A model generated the notes under the pieces. That model was not told the origin of the DNA, ran no database searches, and saw only the letters and a list, made by a program, of their open reading frames with translations. A stretch of 64,000 nucleotides of DNA from positions 62,001 through 126,000 of the forward strand of contig CAWCTB010000024.1 in assembly GCA_963798275.1 (NCBI GenBank). The letters are read 5' to 3'. A program made the position numbers and the translations under genes. Origin of the DNA: CAWCTB01 sp963798275. GTDB taxonomy: Bacteria; Acidobacteriota; Terriglobia; Terriglobales; Acidobacteriaceae. The first letter of the stretch is position 1. Each line of letters opens with the position of its first letter. This document shows, piece by piece, positions 46,681 through 56,220 of this stretch.

Positions 46681-48110
46681 CTAGTGGCCGCCGGCAGCGA
46701 TTTGAGGTCCGAGCCGCAGGGGTTTCTCTTCGCCGAAGACGGTGCTGCCCGGAGGTATGGCCTGTAACCCCGCCTTGCTGGCCGCGGTCCACGACCAGGC
46801 AAACAAAAGCTTGCGGTAACGCGTGACAGCCACGGTCTCGAAGGCGCGTTCCTCCAGTTGCCGTCCGGAAATCGTCACAGGAAACATGCCGTCATAGACA
46901 GCGAACAAGCGGCCTGACAACGTGAGAAGCCTGTTCGACTTGATTTCGCCGAACTCGCCAAACATCTCCAGATATTCGCCCAGCGACTCCGACCGCAAGG
47001 TGTCGCTCTCGGCTGCCGGAGCAGGCAGCGAGAGGCAAGTCTGGTCGAGCGCGCGCAACACCAGTGTGGGAGCGATGCCAGGCTCGGGGTTTGCATCCGG
47101 CCGCCGGCGCCGCACGAAGCAGGGTCTTCGAGCACGCACCCAGCAGGTACTGGATCCTCTCTGCGGTCGCATCTTTGGGCGGACCGAACGGCTCGGGCTC
47201 GAGTGCCTGCCATCCCAGCGGAAGGTCGAACTGAAATTCCAATCCCGGGTTGCGATAGGTACCGGCCGTTAGTCTCGCCGGGCGGGATCGTTTCGTCTGC
47301 GGGTCGAGTGCTGATGGCTTCGTCCACCCGGTCCGTCGGAATGGAAGGGCCCTCGTAATTCGCGCCTTCGGGCGTGAACCGCTTTCCGTCGGGCAGCACC
47401 AGAGTTCCATCATCCAACGGGCAATAGATCTTTATCGCCCGGATCGACTGCTTGGCCTGCTTCAGGAATCTGGCATCGTTGGTTTCCACCGTGAACCGTA
47501 TGGTGTAGTTCTTGATGACGGTCCAGTAGCGGGCACCGTAAATGTCGTGGACATGTGTCTCGACGTGGTTCAGGTGTCCGGAGCGCTGCATCGCATCGCT
47601 CGGCTCCCTCTGCTGGCGTGGTGGCTTGCCCTGCGCCCAGCGCTCGAAATCCTCCTCCTTCTCTTGCGGAGTGGCCTTACGTCCGACCTCGACGTGGCCT
47701 CCGGCAGTGATCGTCAGCGTCCCCGAGCGCTTGCCATTCTGGAATCCGATGCCCAGCAGCGCATGTTCGCCGGTTTGCAGCGGCGGTATCAGGATGCGAT
47801 GACCGTCCAGCGGAATCGGCAGGTCGATGGCGAATCCGAAGAAGCGGCTGGTATAGACGCGATCGGAAAGATTTCCAGCTTCCGGCAACAGCGGCTCTCC
47901 CACCAGGGTCGAACTGCCGGCGAGTTCAGCCGCTGTGGGCGGCAAGGGCGGAGCGTCCTCGTCCGACAGGGGACATTGCGCGCTGATCGCCGGCGCGCCT
48001 CCAATTAGCAGGACGATGAGGACACACGCACACAACCACCCACTCGAACTGGTGGACCCGGCAGTCGAGTCTACGACCGGCGGGAACGAGATGGTGGCAG
48101 ATCCGATCAT
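46681..48110 (-). CDS. Secreted protein of unknown function (two frameshifts)
   Basis: Three frames assemble to about 475 aa. The first (48110 to about 47270) has a signal/anchor (GWLCACVLIVLLIGGAPAIS) and a beta-rich segment (FFGFAIDLPIPLDGHRILIP, GIGFQNGKRSGTLTITAGGH). The second (about 47270-47100) reads RNPGLEFQFDLPLGWQALEP; the third (to 46681) reads DANPEPGIAPTLVLRALDQT and FEFGEIKSN-like strand segments. Deleting one base near 47255-47280 and one G in 47097-47100 joins them. The two halves look alike (FGFAIDLPI versus LEFQFDLPLGW), suggesting an internal domain duplication. No family recognised. Confidence 0.65.
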
Positions 48111-48715
48111 CGCAAGACCTAATCGGCTCCAGGACGGCGACGACTAGGCGGCTCATCCTGGCATGGTCTGGAAGACTCACAACGGCTGGGCCGCATGCGC
48201 CCTTCTGATTCCGAGGCTGCAGCTATCGTAAATCGACACTCCTAAGGAATCTCTGATCAAGCCCAATCTTTTGAAGGGGACGGCCTCCAGGCCGTCCGTA
48301 AAGGTGCCGGGGACGGCCTTCAGGCCGTCCGTAAAGGCCGCAAAGTGAACGCGGCTTTAGCCGCGGAGGGACCGGCCATTGACTTAATCAGACCTTCCCT
48401 AAGGCACAGCAAACTCTCTTGCGGGGTGAAAGTTGCATGCCTTTTTCGTCGCACTGCTGGCCGAGGGCCTGCGGCTGCCGCTCCCTTTCGACCGCCAGAT
48501 CGTCGTCGGCGTGGTAGTCTCGCAATTCCGGTTCGTCCGTCACGGAATTCGGGGCTACACGAATTAGCTATTGCTTTCGTGCCAGAAACATCCTAGAGTT
48601 CGCCCACTTCAGAAAACTTGGGTTGAGAGTGATCTGTGTCCCAGCGGATAATTGCCAACTCTTGTTTCTCCGAGCAGATTTTCTCTGATACTTCCGATCC
48701 AGGAGATGAAAGACC
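48111..48715. other. Intergenic region with palindromic repeats
   Basis: About 600 bp separating divergent operons. The centre holds three short palindromic elements (annotated separately); flanking DNA has no recognisable gene. A plausible ribosome-binding site (CAGGAGATG) is at 48701-48709 for the next gene. Confidence 0.5.
48278..48364. repeat. REP-like palindromic repeats
   Basis: GGACGGCCTCCAGGCCGTCC at 48278-48297 and GGACGGCCTTCAGGCCGTCC at 48311-48330 are near-identical palindromes, followed by GCGGCTTTAGCCGC at 48351-48364 and linked by CGTAAAGG. Each folds into a stable hairpin. Such 20-bp units resemble repetitive extragenic palindromes. Confidence 0.75.
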
Positions 48716-49117
48716 ATGGCCACCGGCAGAAAAATCACGAAGGCACCGGTTAAAACACTGACCAGCAAGCGCGACATCGTGGGCATTCACGTAAAGTTCA
48801 CGCTTAACACTCCTGACGGGCTCCGTCGGGTGATCTTCGAGCTGAAGAAAGACTCGGATGGCGACACGGAGAAGTGGAGCATCGATTTTCAGTTATTTGA
48901 GCGGGCCAAGAAGACTGATCCGTTCGGTGATCCCCTGGTCGACTTGGCGGTCGACGTAAGCGCGAAACTGAACCCCAAGGCCGAGGCCATGGCCGACGAT
49001 GGAATGACCAAGAAACAGGCCCGGCATGCCGTCGGGAAGGCGGCGGACACGGCCAAGGACCCGAAGGCCGACCAGGCCACGAAGCAGGCGGTCATTCAGG
49101 ACACCCTAAAACAGTGA
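48716..49117 (+). CDS. Small basic hypothetical protein
   Basis: 133 aa, highly charged and cytosolic, with no signal peptide. The central beta-like segment (VGIHVKFTLNTPDGLRRVIF, KWSIDFQLFERAKK) is followed by a lysine/alanine-rich helix (MTKKQARHAVGKAADTAKDP). The start has an upstream GGAG site. Its stop overlaps the start of the Omp85-like gene (TGATG), so the two are translationally coupled, which implies a shared process. Family not recognised. Confidence 0.7.
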   Translation: MATGRKITKAPVKTLTSKRDIVGIHVKFTLNTPDGLRRVIFELKKDSDGDTEKWSIDFQLFERAKKTDPFGDPLVDLAVDVSAKLNPKAEAMADDGMTKKQARHAVGKAADTAKDPKADQATKQAVIQDTLKQ

Positions 49118-51258
49118 TGCGATTCCCCGGCGGGAAAGAGGGGAAAGCAGCGCCACCCGTGCGAGCAAGGTACTACTTAGTCCTCCTTCCCGTCCTCCTA
49201 TTCTCTGCTCTGGGCGCCGCGCAGGTTCCGGAAGGCCGCGGTCCTTGCCCCAGCGGCAGCGGCCTCAACGGATTCGTGATCCATAAGGCAAGCATCGAGG
49301 ACCCCTGGAGTCTTCTGTGGCCCTTTCGCAGCCGAAACGACGAAGCCGCCAAAGCCGTCGCCGCCCTCGCTGGGAAACCTTACTCCTCGGCTGAAGTCAC
49401 GCGAGTTATGAAGATCGTCGAGAATCGACGGTGGTTGCCCGTCAACATCAAGTTGTCGACGGCCGGAGTCAGCAACTGCGATGGCCGGCAGCTCGATTTG
49501 ACCTTCTTCGTTTTTTCCTTTCAGGTCTCGCCCGACTTCAGCTTCAACTTTGAGTCTTCGCAGCCGGACCAGGGCAGCGCCGGCAAGTTAACTGGGGAGG
49601 CTGAAAAGAATTCGTCGTTCCGGTTTTCTCCCCAGTTCGGATACAACGCGACCCAGAGGTTGTTTGCCGGTGGAAGTGTCGACCTGCGGTGGAAGCAGGA
49701 TCGAGTGCCTTTCGATTCCTTCTCCGTCGACGGATACGGTTCTTCAACCTTGCGCTGGACAACCGCAGCCCTCAGCGGGCACTACGACTCGGCAACGCAA
49801 TGGCTGGCCCACGCGCAATGGGCAGCTAACTTCACAAGCTATTCCCAGCCTACGACTACCGCGCAGCTCAACAGCGGAAGACTCAATCTACAATTCACGG
49901 CTTCCACCCGGCCGATCAAAGACACGGTTCTGCGTTTTGGCTCGGTGGTTGGCGGCGGGAATGAACAAAGCGGGTTCAGCGAACAGGTTCTTGCCAGGAA
50001 CGTCGTATCCAGCAGCGGCTACGGCGGGGTGAAGTTCCTGGGCGGCCTTACCAGGGAGCGGACGCACCAGGCCCTGAACGTCTCTTACGGGATTGAACTG
50101 GGTTCGACCGGGACCTCTCTGGCGGGAGATTGGGTCAAGCAGGTTGGCGATGTGTCCTTTGATTTCTGGAAGCCCTTTGGCGATCACAGATTGTTTGAAG
50201 TTGAGCAGCGACTCATCGCCGGTGGAGTGAGTATCCTGAAAGACATTCCGGTGGGAGAGTTGTTCTTCGGAGGAAACCAGGAAAGCTATTTTATTTCTGA
50301 CCAGACCTGGCAGGTTGGGTCGGGCCCATATATCCGGAGTCTCCCGGCCAACAGCTTGTATCGCACCAGCGTTGGTGCCGGCGCGCAGAGTTTTTTCTCC
50401 TATAACCTGACCGCTGCAGCCACCGCGTGGCGAAAACCGCTGCTTCCCGAGGAGCTGCAGATCAGCGAGCCGTTCTGCAAGAAGCTGGTGGCGACGGAGG
50501 ACGTGCCTCCAGAACTGCAGACCAGCAAGGACCTGTGCAAGAAACTTAACGGCCAGATCAACACCGCCACCAACACTCTGATCGCGCTCAACGCACAAGA
50601 AGACCCGCGCCTGAAGGACGTGATTGCGACGCTGCCTGCTCTCAGTACCAGGCTAAGCGCGCTCAGCGATGCCGTGACGCATGCGCAGGCGAACGCGCCA
50701 TCGTCTCTGCAGCCCCTTTTCGAAGCCTGCCATGCGGCGATCGACGCATCGGCAGATACCATCAAGAGCACAACGACCGGCGAAATTGGATCGGCCTACG
50801 AGAATATCGAAGACCTTTTGCCCGATGGAGCGTCTGCCCTTGCGGCTGCGCTCACGTCCTGCGACCAGAAACTGAATGCATCGTTACACGATCCCGCGAT
50901 TACCCTGGCATCCGGGAATTTGCGCGCCTCGACGGACCAGCTACAGAAGCAAATTTCACATATTGACAATGACGCCGCGCAGAAGGCCTCGTTTATAAAG
51001 CGCGTTATCTACCTGGTCTTGGGCGAGGTGAATATAGCGGCGATCAGCCCCCTGGCGATTTTCGATGTAGCGCGCATTGCTCCGGTCACCGCCGGGCCCT
51101 ATGCCGGAACTCACTATGGTGTCGGAGGCGGCGTCAGGTTCTCCATTGTCAGCACGCTGAACTTCACCGCTGCCTATGCCTGGAATGTCGACCGCCGTCC
51201 CGGAGAAGGACCCGGCGCCTTCTACTTTTCCTTGACAACGCGGAACCTGTTCCGGTAA
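49117..51258 (+). CDS. Omp85/BamA-like outer-membrane barrel with large helical insertion
   Basis: 713 aa from ATG 49117 (a GTG at 49114 is the alternative). It has a signal peptide (YYLVLLPVLLFSALGAAQ) and a short POTRA-like region (about 50-125: GKPYSSAEVTRVMKIVENRR). A beta-barrel then runs to the C-terminal FYFSLTTRNLFR, the typical end of Omp85 proteins, with ELFFGGNQESYF at the position of the usual FxxGG strand. Between about residues 440 and 630 a long helical domain (KKLNGQINTATNTLIALNAQ, DPRLKDVIATLPALSTRLSA) interrupts the barrel near the end. Only one POTRA is seen. Export or assembly role inferred; partner unknown. Confidence 0.65.
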   Translation: MRFPGGKEGKAAPPVRARYYLVLLPVLLFSALGAAQVPEGRGPCPSGSGLNGFVIHKASIEDPWSLLWPFRSRNDEAAKAVAALAGKPYSSAEVTRVMKIVENRRWLPVNIKLSTAGVSNCDGRQLDLTFFVFSFQVSPDFSFNFESSQPDQGSAGKLTGEAEKNSSFRFSPQFGYNATQRLFAGGSVDLRWKQDRVPFDSFSVDGYGSSTLRWTTAALSGHYDSATQWLAHAQWAANFTSYSQPTTTAQLNSGRLNLQFTASTRPIKDTVLRFGSVVGGGNEQSGFSEQVLARNVVSSSGYGGVKFLGGLTRERTHQALNVSYGIELGSTGTSLAGDWVKQVGDVSFDFWKPFGDHRLFEVEQRLIAGGVSILKDIPVGELFFGGNQESYFISDQTWQVGSGPYIRSLPANSLYRTSVGAGAQSFFSYNLTAAATAWRKPLLPEELQISEPFCKKLVATEDVPPELQTSKDLCKKLNGQINTATNTLIALNAQEDPRLKDVIATLPALSTRLSALSDAVTHAQANAPSSLQPLFEACHAAIDASADTIKSTTTGEIGSAYENIEDLLPDGASALAAALTSCDQKLNASLHDPAITLASGNLRASTDQLQKQISHIDNDAAQKASFIKRVIYLVLGEVNIAAISPLAIFDVARIAPVTAGPYAGTHYGVGGGVRFSIVSTLNFTAAYAWNVDRRPGEGPGAFYFSLTTRNLFR

Positions 51259-51302
51259 TTGCGCTGTACTATTCTTTGATCTTCAATTTTGCGGAGGAAA
51301 CG

Positions 51303-51761
51303 ATGCCATTCACCAACAACCTGTCCTACGGCAAGAATGGGCTGGCTTTGACGGAGCAGTTCGAGGGATGCAAGTTGACCGCCTACCAGGACTCGGTGGG
51401 CGTGTGGACGATCGGCTACGGCCACACCGGGCCGGACGTGTACAAGGGTTTAACCATCAGCCAGGATGAGGCCACGGCCCTCCTCCTCAAAGATGTTGCT
51501 ACCGCCGCGGGATGTGTCAACCGGCTGGTAACCGTGCCATTGACGCAGGATGAATTCGATGCGCTGGTGGACTTTGTCTTTAATCTGGGCGCAGGAAACT
51601 TCTCCACCTCCACACTCTTGCGTGACTTAAACGCCGGCGATTTTAACGGTGCCGCCGGTCAGTTTGAGAAATGGGACCGCGCGGGAGGGGTCGTGCTCGC
51701 GGGGTTGTTGCGACGGCGGCAGGCTGAAGCCAACCTCTTCCGGCAGGGCCAGAACGCCTAG
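51303..51761 (+). CDS. GH24 phage-type lysozyme
   Basis: 152 aa, of T4 or lambda-type endolysin length. The catalytic E-8X-D-5X-T triad is intact: Glu 21 (TEQFEG), Asp 30 and Thr 36 (YQDSVGVWTIGYGHT). Later family motifs DEFDALVDFVFNLGAGNF and LLRRRQAEANLF are present. No signal peptide is seen, so it needs another route out of the cytoplasm or a holin/lysis event. A GGAGG site precedes the ATG. It cleaves peptidoglycan and follows the Omp85-like gene on the same strand, 44 bp away. No other phage genes are visible. Confidence 0.9.
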   Translation: MPFTNNLSYGKNGLALTEQFEGCKLTAYQDSVGVWTIGYGHTGPDVYKGLTISQDEATALLLKDVATAAGCVNRLVTVPLTQDEFDALVDFVFNLGAGNFSTSTLLRDLNAGDFNGAAGQFEKWDRAGGVVLAGLLRRRQAEANLFRQGQNA

Positions 51762-51913
51762 CCCAGGCTTGTTGCCGCAGTCTGAAAGGCCCGTGTTGCT
51801 GAGCCTGCCGTGGTTCCAGGAACTGCAGAGAAGCTCGGTTACACCACCACAGGAGAAAACTCATCCTCACCCAAATCACCCGACCCTCAAACTCGGAAAC
51901 CGGAGTAAATCCA

Positions 51914-52783
51914 ATGGCGACACTGCGTTTATCGTTGCTCGATGTGGAGGAAAATCCGCTAGCTGACACCGTCGATATTTCTCTCAAGCACACCATCCTC
52001 TCCGACACCCGTGTAATTAAGAACCAGAGCGGCAACCGCCGGATTTCCATCCCCAACCTCGATGCATCGCAAGGCGGCGTCTATCGGCTGCAGGTGTTCC
52101 CGATGCGCCATCATGCGGTTGGGCAGTTTGTGAAGGTCCTGGACGGTTCGACCGTGGATGCTGAACTGGTCTTCCCCGTCAAGGCAGACCGAGTGACCGG
52201 CATACAAGCGCCGGATTTCGCGCATCTCGGGAACGACTTGCAGAATGTCCTGCAAGCCTCGGGAACGGTTGAAGGCTTGCCCGGTGTACTGGGCCAGCAG
52301 CTCTGGGATGCGCTGGACGCACCGCGCAAGGCTGGACTCCTGAACATTTCCTCCAAGATGAACCATACCGTCTTCGGTTCGGGAAATGACGTGTTTTCGT
52401 TTCTCACCAGTTTCACGCGCTTCCGCGGCGACCGCTTCTTTGCGATCGTCAAGAAGGAGCTGCGCGACGAAACCAAGAACAGTCAGGCTGCCGGCTTATT
52501 CCACGAGGTGCCGGGTGGGCTGCATGTGCCGCCCCCCGGATTTGAGTTGGTGGACAGCTACAAGACCGTCGATCTCTATGGAAACCTGCAACTCACGTTC
52601 TTTGCGAATCCTTCAACCCTGCAATTCCTGGTCGACGCCGATATCGACGACGCGCAGGGTATCGAACACATTTTCCAGGTCATTGACCACCTCATCACAG
52701 GTGGGGATACCAACCCGTACGATATCCATGAAATCTTGCGCTACTTCCAGAAGATTGATCCGCATTACGAGCTGATCGTCTAG
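51914..52783 (+). CDS. Hypothetical protein in the lysozyme cluster
   Basis: 289 aa with no signal peptide. The first 95 residues look like a beta-sandwich (LRLSLLDVEENPLADTVDIS, GVYRLQVFPMRHHAVGQFVK), the remainder is mixed helix and strand (FGSGNDVFSFLTSFTRFRGD, GNLQLTFFANPSTLQFLVDA). Downstream of a lysozyme, such a layout could be an effector, immunity or carrier protein, but this is speculation and no family is recognised. Confidence 0.65.
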   Translation: MATLRLSLLDVEENPLADTVDISLKHTILSDTRVIKNQSGNRRISIPNLDASQGGVYRLQVFPMRHHAVGQFVKVLDGSTVDAELVFPVKADRVTGIQAPDFAHLGNDLQNVLQASGTVEGLPGVLGQQLWDALDAPRKAGLLNISSKMNHTVFGSGNDVFSFLTSFTRFRGDRFFAIVKKELRDETKNSQAAGLFHEVPGGLHVPPPGFELVDSYKTVDLYGNLQLTFFANPSTLQFLVDADIDDAQGIEHIFQVIDHLITGGDTNPYDIHEILRYFQKIDPHYELIV

Positions 52784-52901
52784 CCGGTCGCCAGGTTCGT
52801 GCCCGCAGAAGCCGCTGGCGCCCACCGGCGAGACGATCTGCCGTGCGCGAATTCTCACTCTCCCATTCCGGTCGGAATCGGAAGCCATGCGCTGACCCGG
52901 G

Positions 52902-53264
52902 TTACATCTTCGGTTTCCACAGGCCAAGCACCGCTCCGGTAGGGTCGGCAATGATGCTGAGCCAGCCGATTTCTGCCACTGGGGTGACATCTTTCACTAC
53001 CTGCGCCCCCAACGACTTCGCTTTCTGGGTTGAGGCGGCGATGTCGTCCACCTGCACATAAGCCAGCCACATCGAGGGAGCGCCGGGCATGGGGTGCTGC
53101 ATGATCCCGCCGCCGGTTTTCCCCTCACCGACTCCGATCAGGGTGTAGTTGCCTTCCGGCATTGGTACATCTTCCAGCTTCCAGTCAAAGAGCTTGCCGT
53201 AGAAGCCCTTGGCCTTGTTGACGTCCGTGGTGTTCAGTTCAATGTGTACGAATGGATTGGCCAC
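52902..53264 (-). CDS. VOC/glyoxalase-like protein
   Basis: 120 aa starting at GTG 53264, six bases after an AGGAGAGAG site; a TTG at 53282 would lose that signal. It is a single vicinal-oxygen-chelate fold: ANPFVHIELNTTDVNKAKGF, FYGKLFDWKLED, GGGIMQHP, YVQVDDIAAST and ADPTGAVLGLWKP. VOC proteins of this short type dimerise and often bind metal, but the substrate cannot be read from sequence. Confidence 0.85.
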   Translation of the reverse strand: MANPFVHIELNTTDVNKAKGFYGKLFDWKLEDVPMPEGNYTLIGVGEGKTGGGIMQHPMPGAPSMWLAYVQVDDIAASTQKAKSLGAQVVKDVTPVAEIGWLSIIADPTGAVLGLWKPKM

Positions 53265-53668
53265 GTTTCTCTCTCCTTGCAATCGATGATTTACGTCGGC
53301 AGGTAAGGACGATAGATCGAATCCCCGCTTTCGTACAAGTTCGACGTTTGACTCCGGTGAAAATCGACCGGCAGGCCGAAAATTCCCAAAGACGGTCGCT
53401 TCAGGCGGTCCAGCGCGAGTTCGTCAGTGGTCGTTGGGAAGGGTGTAAAATACTGGGTTTGCGGGCGAATCCCATCCCTGAGTCTCGTGTCTGCGCCCGG
53501 CATCTAGTTAACAGTACGGAGCAGGTCTCTGGGGTTTCAGCCCCGTGTTCAGTTGTGCAGCCGGTACGCTAGCCTGTCCACTTCGCTCAGGGCATGGTCT
53601 GAGGCCTGCAGTAACGAAGATTCGAAGTACCCGAAACACTTCTATCCCCAGCCCGAAAGGACGTAATT
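53265..53668. other. Intergenic region upstream of the aldehyde dehydrogenase
   Basis: About 400 bp without a recognisable gene; it must include the promoter of the dehydrogenase. A purine-rich CGAAAGGACG at 53655-53664 may be its ribosome-binding site. Confidence 0.45.
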
Positions 53669-55297
53669 ATGGCAACCCTGACTCATCCCGCACGCGAGGC
53701 GAACCGCGTACAGGCCGACACGCGCATCGATGCGCGGGCCCCCGAGAAGTTTGTAAACGAACCGATGATCGACTGGTCGAATCCCGAAAACCAGCGCCAC
53801 ATGCACGCCGCCATCGAAAAGGTCCGCAGTGAACTGGGCCGCGAGTACGACCTGGTAATCGGCGGGCGGCGCGTGAAGACGGAGAAGAAGCACAGCTCCC
53901 TCAACCCGGCGCATCCGTCGCAACTGGTGGGTCTTCACCAGGAAGCGGGAGCGGCCGAGGTCGGGCCGGCGATGCAGGCGGCCCTGACGGTCTTCGAGAC
54001 GTGGAGCCGCACGGCTTGGGAAACGCGCACCGGCCTGCTGTTCCGCACCGCCCAGATTCTGCGCGAACGCAGGTTCGAGCTGATGGCATGGCTCGTGTTC
54101 GAGGTCGGCAAGAACTGGGGCGAGGCCGATGCTGACATCGCCGAGCTAATCGACTTCTGCATGTTGTACGCGCTGGAGGCGATCCGGTTATCGCAGGCGA
54201 CCACAGTGGTGCAGTTGCCGGGCGAGCACGACCATCTCCAGTACATTGCGCTGGGCGTGGGCGCGGTGATTTCGCCCTGGAATTTCCCGGCGGCGATCAT
54301 GGGAGGCATGACCCTGGCATCGATCGTTTGTGGCAATACCGTCATCCTGAAGCCCTCGGGCGACTCGCCGACCATTGCGGCGAAGTTTATGGAGATCCTG
54401 GAAGAAGCCGGCCTCCCGGACGGCGTGGTGAACTTCTGCCCCGGCAGCGGTTCGACCTTTGGCGATGCCGTCGTGGGACATCCGCAGACGCGTTACATCG
54501 CGTTTACCGGTTCGAAGGAAGTTGGGCTGCACATCAATCAGCGCGCGGCACAACAGCAGCCCGGCCAGAAGTGGATCAAGCGCACCGTCCTGGAGATGGG
54601 CGGCAAGGACTCGATGATCGTGGATGCCGATGGCGATTTCGATGCCGCCGTCGAGGGCACGGCGCAAGCGGCCTTCGGCTTCAGCGGGCAAAAGTGCTCG
54701 GCTTGCTCCCGCGTGATCGTGGATGAGCGCATTTATGACCGCTTCCTGCAGAACCTGCGGCAGCGGGTAGAGAAGATCACGGTCGGCGACCCTACCTCTA
54801 ACCCGGGAATGGGACCGGTCATCAACGAGAAGTCGATGAAGTCCATCCTGGGCTACATCGAGAAGGGCCTGTCCGAAGGCGGCCGCCTGATTACCGGAGG
54901 CGGTATCGCGGCCAATGCCGGGGATGGATATTTCCTCCAGCCCACGGTGATTGCCGACGTCGATCCCAACGCCACCATCTCGCAGCAGGAAATCTTCGGT
55001 CCGGTGCTGGCGGTGATTAAGTCGCACAGCTTCGAAGAGGCGCTAGCCATTGCCAACAATACCGAATTCGGTCTGACCGGCGCAGTCTACACCCTGTCCG
55101 ACGACAAGATCGAAGTGGCCAAGCGCGATTTCCACGTCGGCAACCTGTACATCAATCGCAAGTGTACGGGAGCGATCGTAGGCGCGCATCCCTTCGGCGG
55201 CTTCAACATGTCAGGAACCGATTCCAAGGCCGGCGGTCCGGATTACCTGTACCTGTTCACCCAGGCCAAATCGATCGGCGAAAAGATCGTTCAGTAG
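53669..55297 (+). CDS. pruA: L-glutamate gamma-semialdehyde (1-pyrroline-5-carboxylate) dehydrogenase
   Basis: 542 aa, close to RocA/PruA-type P5C dehydrogenases. It oxidises glutamate semialdehyde to glutamate with NAD+, the last step of proline catabolism. The cofactor segment [12 protein letters not shown], the general base in LEMGGKD (about residue 309), catalytic Cys 343 in GQKCSACSR and the C-terminal EIFGPVLAV and [20 protein letters not shown] are all present. The last motif separates this group from generic aldehyde dehydrogenases. An intrinsic terminator follows. No proline dehydrogenase is adjacent. Confidence 0.9.
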   Translation: MATLTHPAREANRVQADTRIDARAPEKFVNEPMIDWSNPENQRHMHAAIEKVRSELGREYDLVIGGRRVKTEKKHSSLNPAHPSQLVGLHQEAGAAEVGPAMQAALTVFETWSRTAWETRTGLLFRTAQILRERRFELMAWLVFEVGKNWGEADADIAELIDFCMLYALEAIRLSQATTVVQLPGEHDHLQYIALGVGAVISPWNFPAAIMGGMTLASIVCGNTVILKPSGDSPTIAAKFMEILEEAGLPDGVVNFCPGSGSTFGDAVVGHPQTRYIAFTGSKEVGLHINQRAAQQQPGQKWIKRTVLEMGGKDSMIVDADGDFDAAVEGTAQAAFGFSGQKCSACSRVIVDERIYDRFLQNLRQRVEKITVGDPTSNPGMGPVINEKSMKSILGYIEKGLSEGGRLITGGGIAANAGDGYFLQPTVIADVDPNATISQQEIFGPVLAVIKSHSFEEALAIANNTEFGLTGAVYTLSDDKIEVAKRDFHVGNLYINRKCTGAIVGAHPFGGFNMSGTDSKAGGPDYLYLFTQAKSIGEKIVQ

Positions 55298-55316
55298 ATA
55301 TAGGTCGTACTACTGG

Positions 55317-55350
55317 GGCCGGAGAGTGCTCTCCGGCCTTTAGTTTTTTG
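55317..55350 (+). terminator. Rho-independent terminator after pruA
   Basis: GGCCGGAGA (55317-55325) pairs with TCTCCGGCC (55330-55338) around a GTGC loop and is followed by TTTAGTTTTTT. Confidence 0.85.
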
Positions 55351-55616
55351 GATTCACCATGTTAGTGCCGTTGGATGGCGCGATGGTTCGATTGACTTTC
55401 GGTCGAAATCGTGGCCCAATGTTCCCAGTCCTTCAGACGCTCATTCTCTCCCAGAGGGCGGCTGAAAGTTTTTCCCAGGGTTCGTTCTTACATGTTCGAT
55501 GGAGGCTGCGTGCCCCTCCAGCAGAGGGAGGAGATTGCGTCCCGGCGGACGCACTTCCCCCATTCTCCCAGTTCCGTCACCTGATTCCGTGGCGCGACGG
55601 AGGGTGGGAGGTTATT

Positions 55617-56084
55617 TTGCCATTGAAGAAAAAGAAGTCGGCGAAGCTGCAGACCTTGGTCAAGTCGAGCCTTGGTCCCCTGGAACGGGAAGTCCTCGAT
55701 GTGATTTGCCGCGACGGTCACTCTACCGTTCGGGAAGTACTTCGGCATATGGGCCATGACGTGGCCTATACGACCGTAATGACCACCATGGACCGCCTGT
55801 ACCAAAAAGGCGTCCTGCAGCGCCGCAAGGTGAAGCGAGCCTTTGTCTATTCTTCGGCGCTCACCAAGCGCGACCTGGAGAAGCAAACTGCGCAGGACCT
55901 GTTAGAGGCATATCTGGCTTGCCGCTTTCCTTCGCGTGCCGAACGCGCCTCCGCGCTGCTGGAGGCCATCACCGCCAGCGATCCATTGCTGATAAATGAG
56001 ATCGAAGCCCAGATCGAGAAACATTGCACCGAGGTTGCCAGCCTGTTGGAGGACGTTTCGCGGCACCAGACGAGCCTCGAGTGA
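55617..56084 (+). CDS. BlaI/MecI/CopY family transcriptional repressor
   Basis: 155 aa from TTG 55617, supported by a GGGAGG site five to six bases upstream; the long upstream frame extension is not family-like. The winged-helix domain (about 20-85) contains LGPLEREVLDVICRDGHSTV, HDVAYTTVMTTMDRL and GVLQRRKVKRAFVYS, and the C-terminal helices (about 90-150) form the dimerisation part. BlaI repressors bind palindromic operators and are usually controlled by BlaR1/MecR1 peptidases, which are absent here. About 320 bp separate pruA from it, holding only the terminator and leader. Confidence 0.85.
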   Translation: MPLKKKKSAKLQTLVKSSLGPLEREVLDVICRDGHSTVREVLRHMGHDVAYTTVMTTMDRLYQKGVLQRRKVKRAFVYSSALTKRDLEKQTAQDLLEAYLACRFPSRAERASALLEAITASDPLLINEIEAQIEKHCTEVASLLEDVSRHQTSLE

Positions 56085-56220
56085 TCGAGGTTCGTCTCTT
56101 AAAACGCTTCCCAACCCACCACCTTTGGGCCACCATATGAGTATCGCAAAATTGCTGATAGCCTCCATCAATTGTTCTTATTAGTCCTCCGAGCGGTCAA
56201 CCTGTTACAACAGAGTCCCC

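Noticed and set aside
51303..52783. Prophage called from the lysozyme
   Set aside because: No integrase, capsid, tail, terminase or holin genes and no attachment repeats nearby; the surrounding genes are chromosomal envelope genes.
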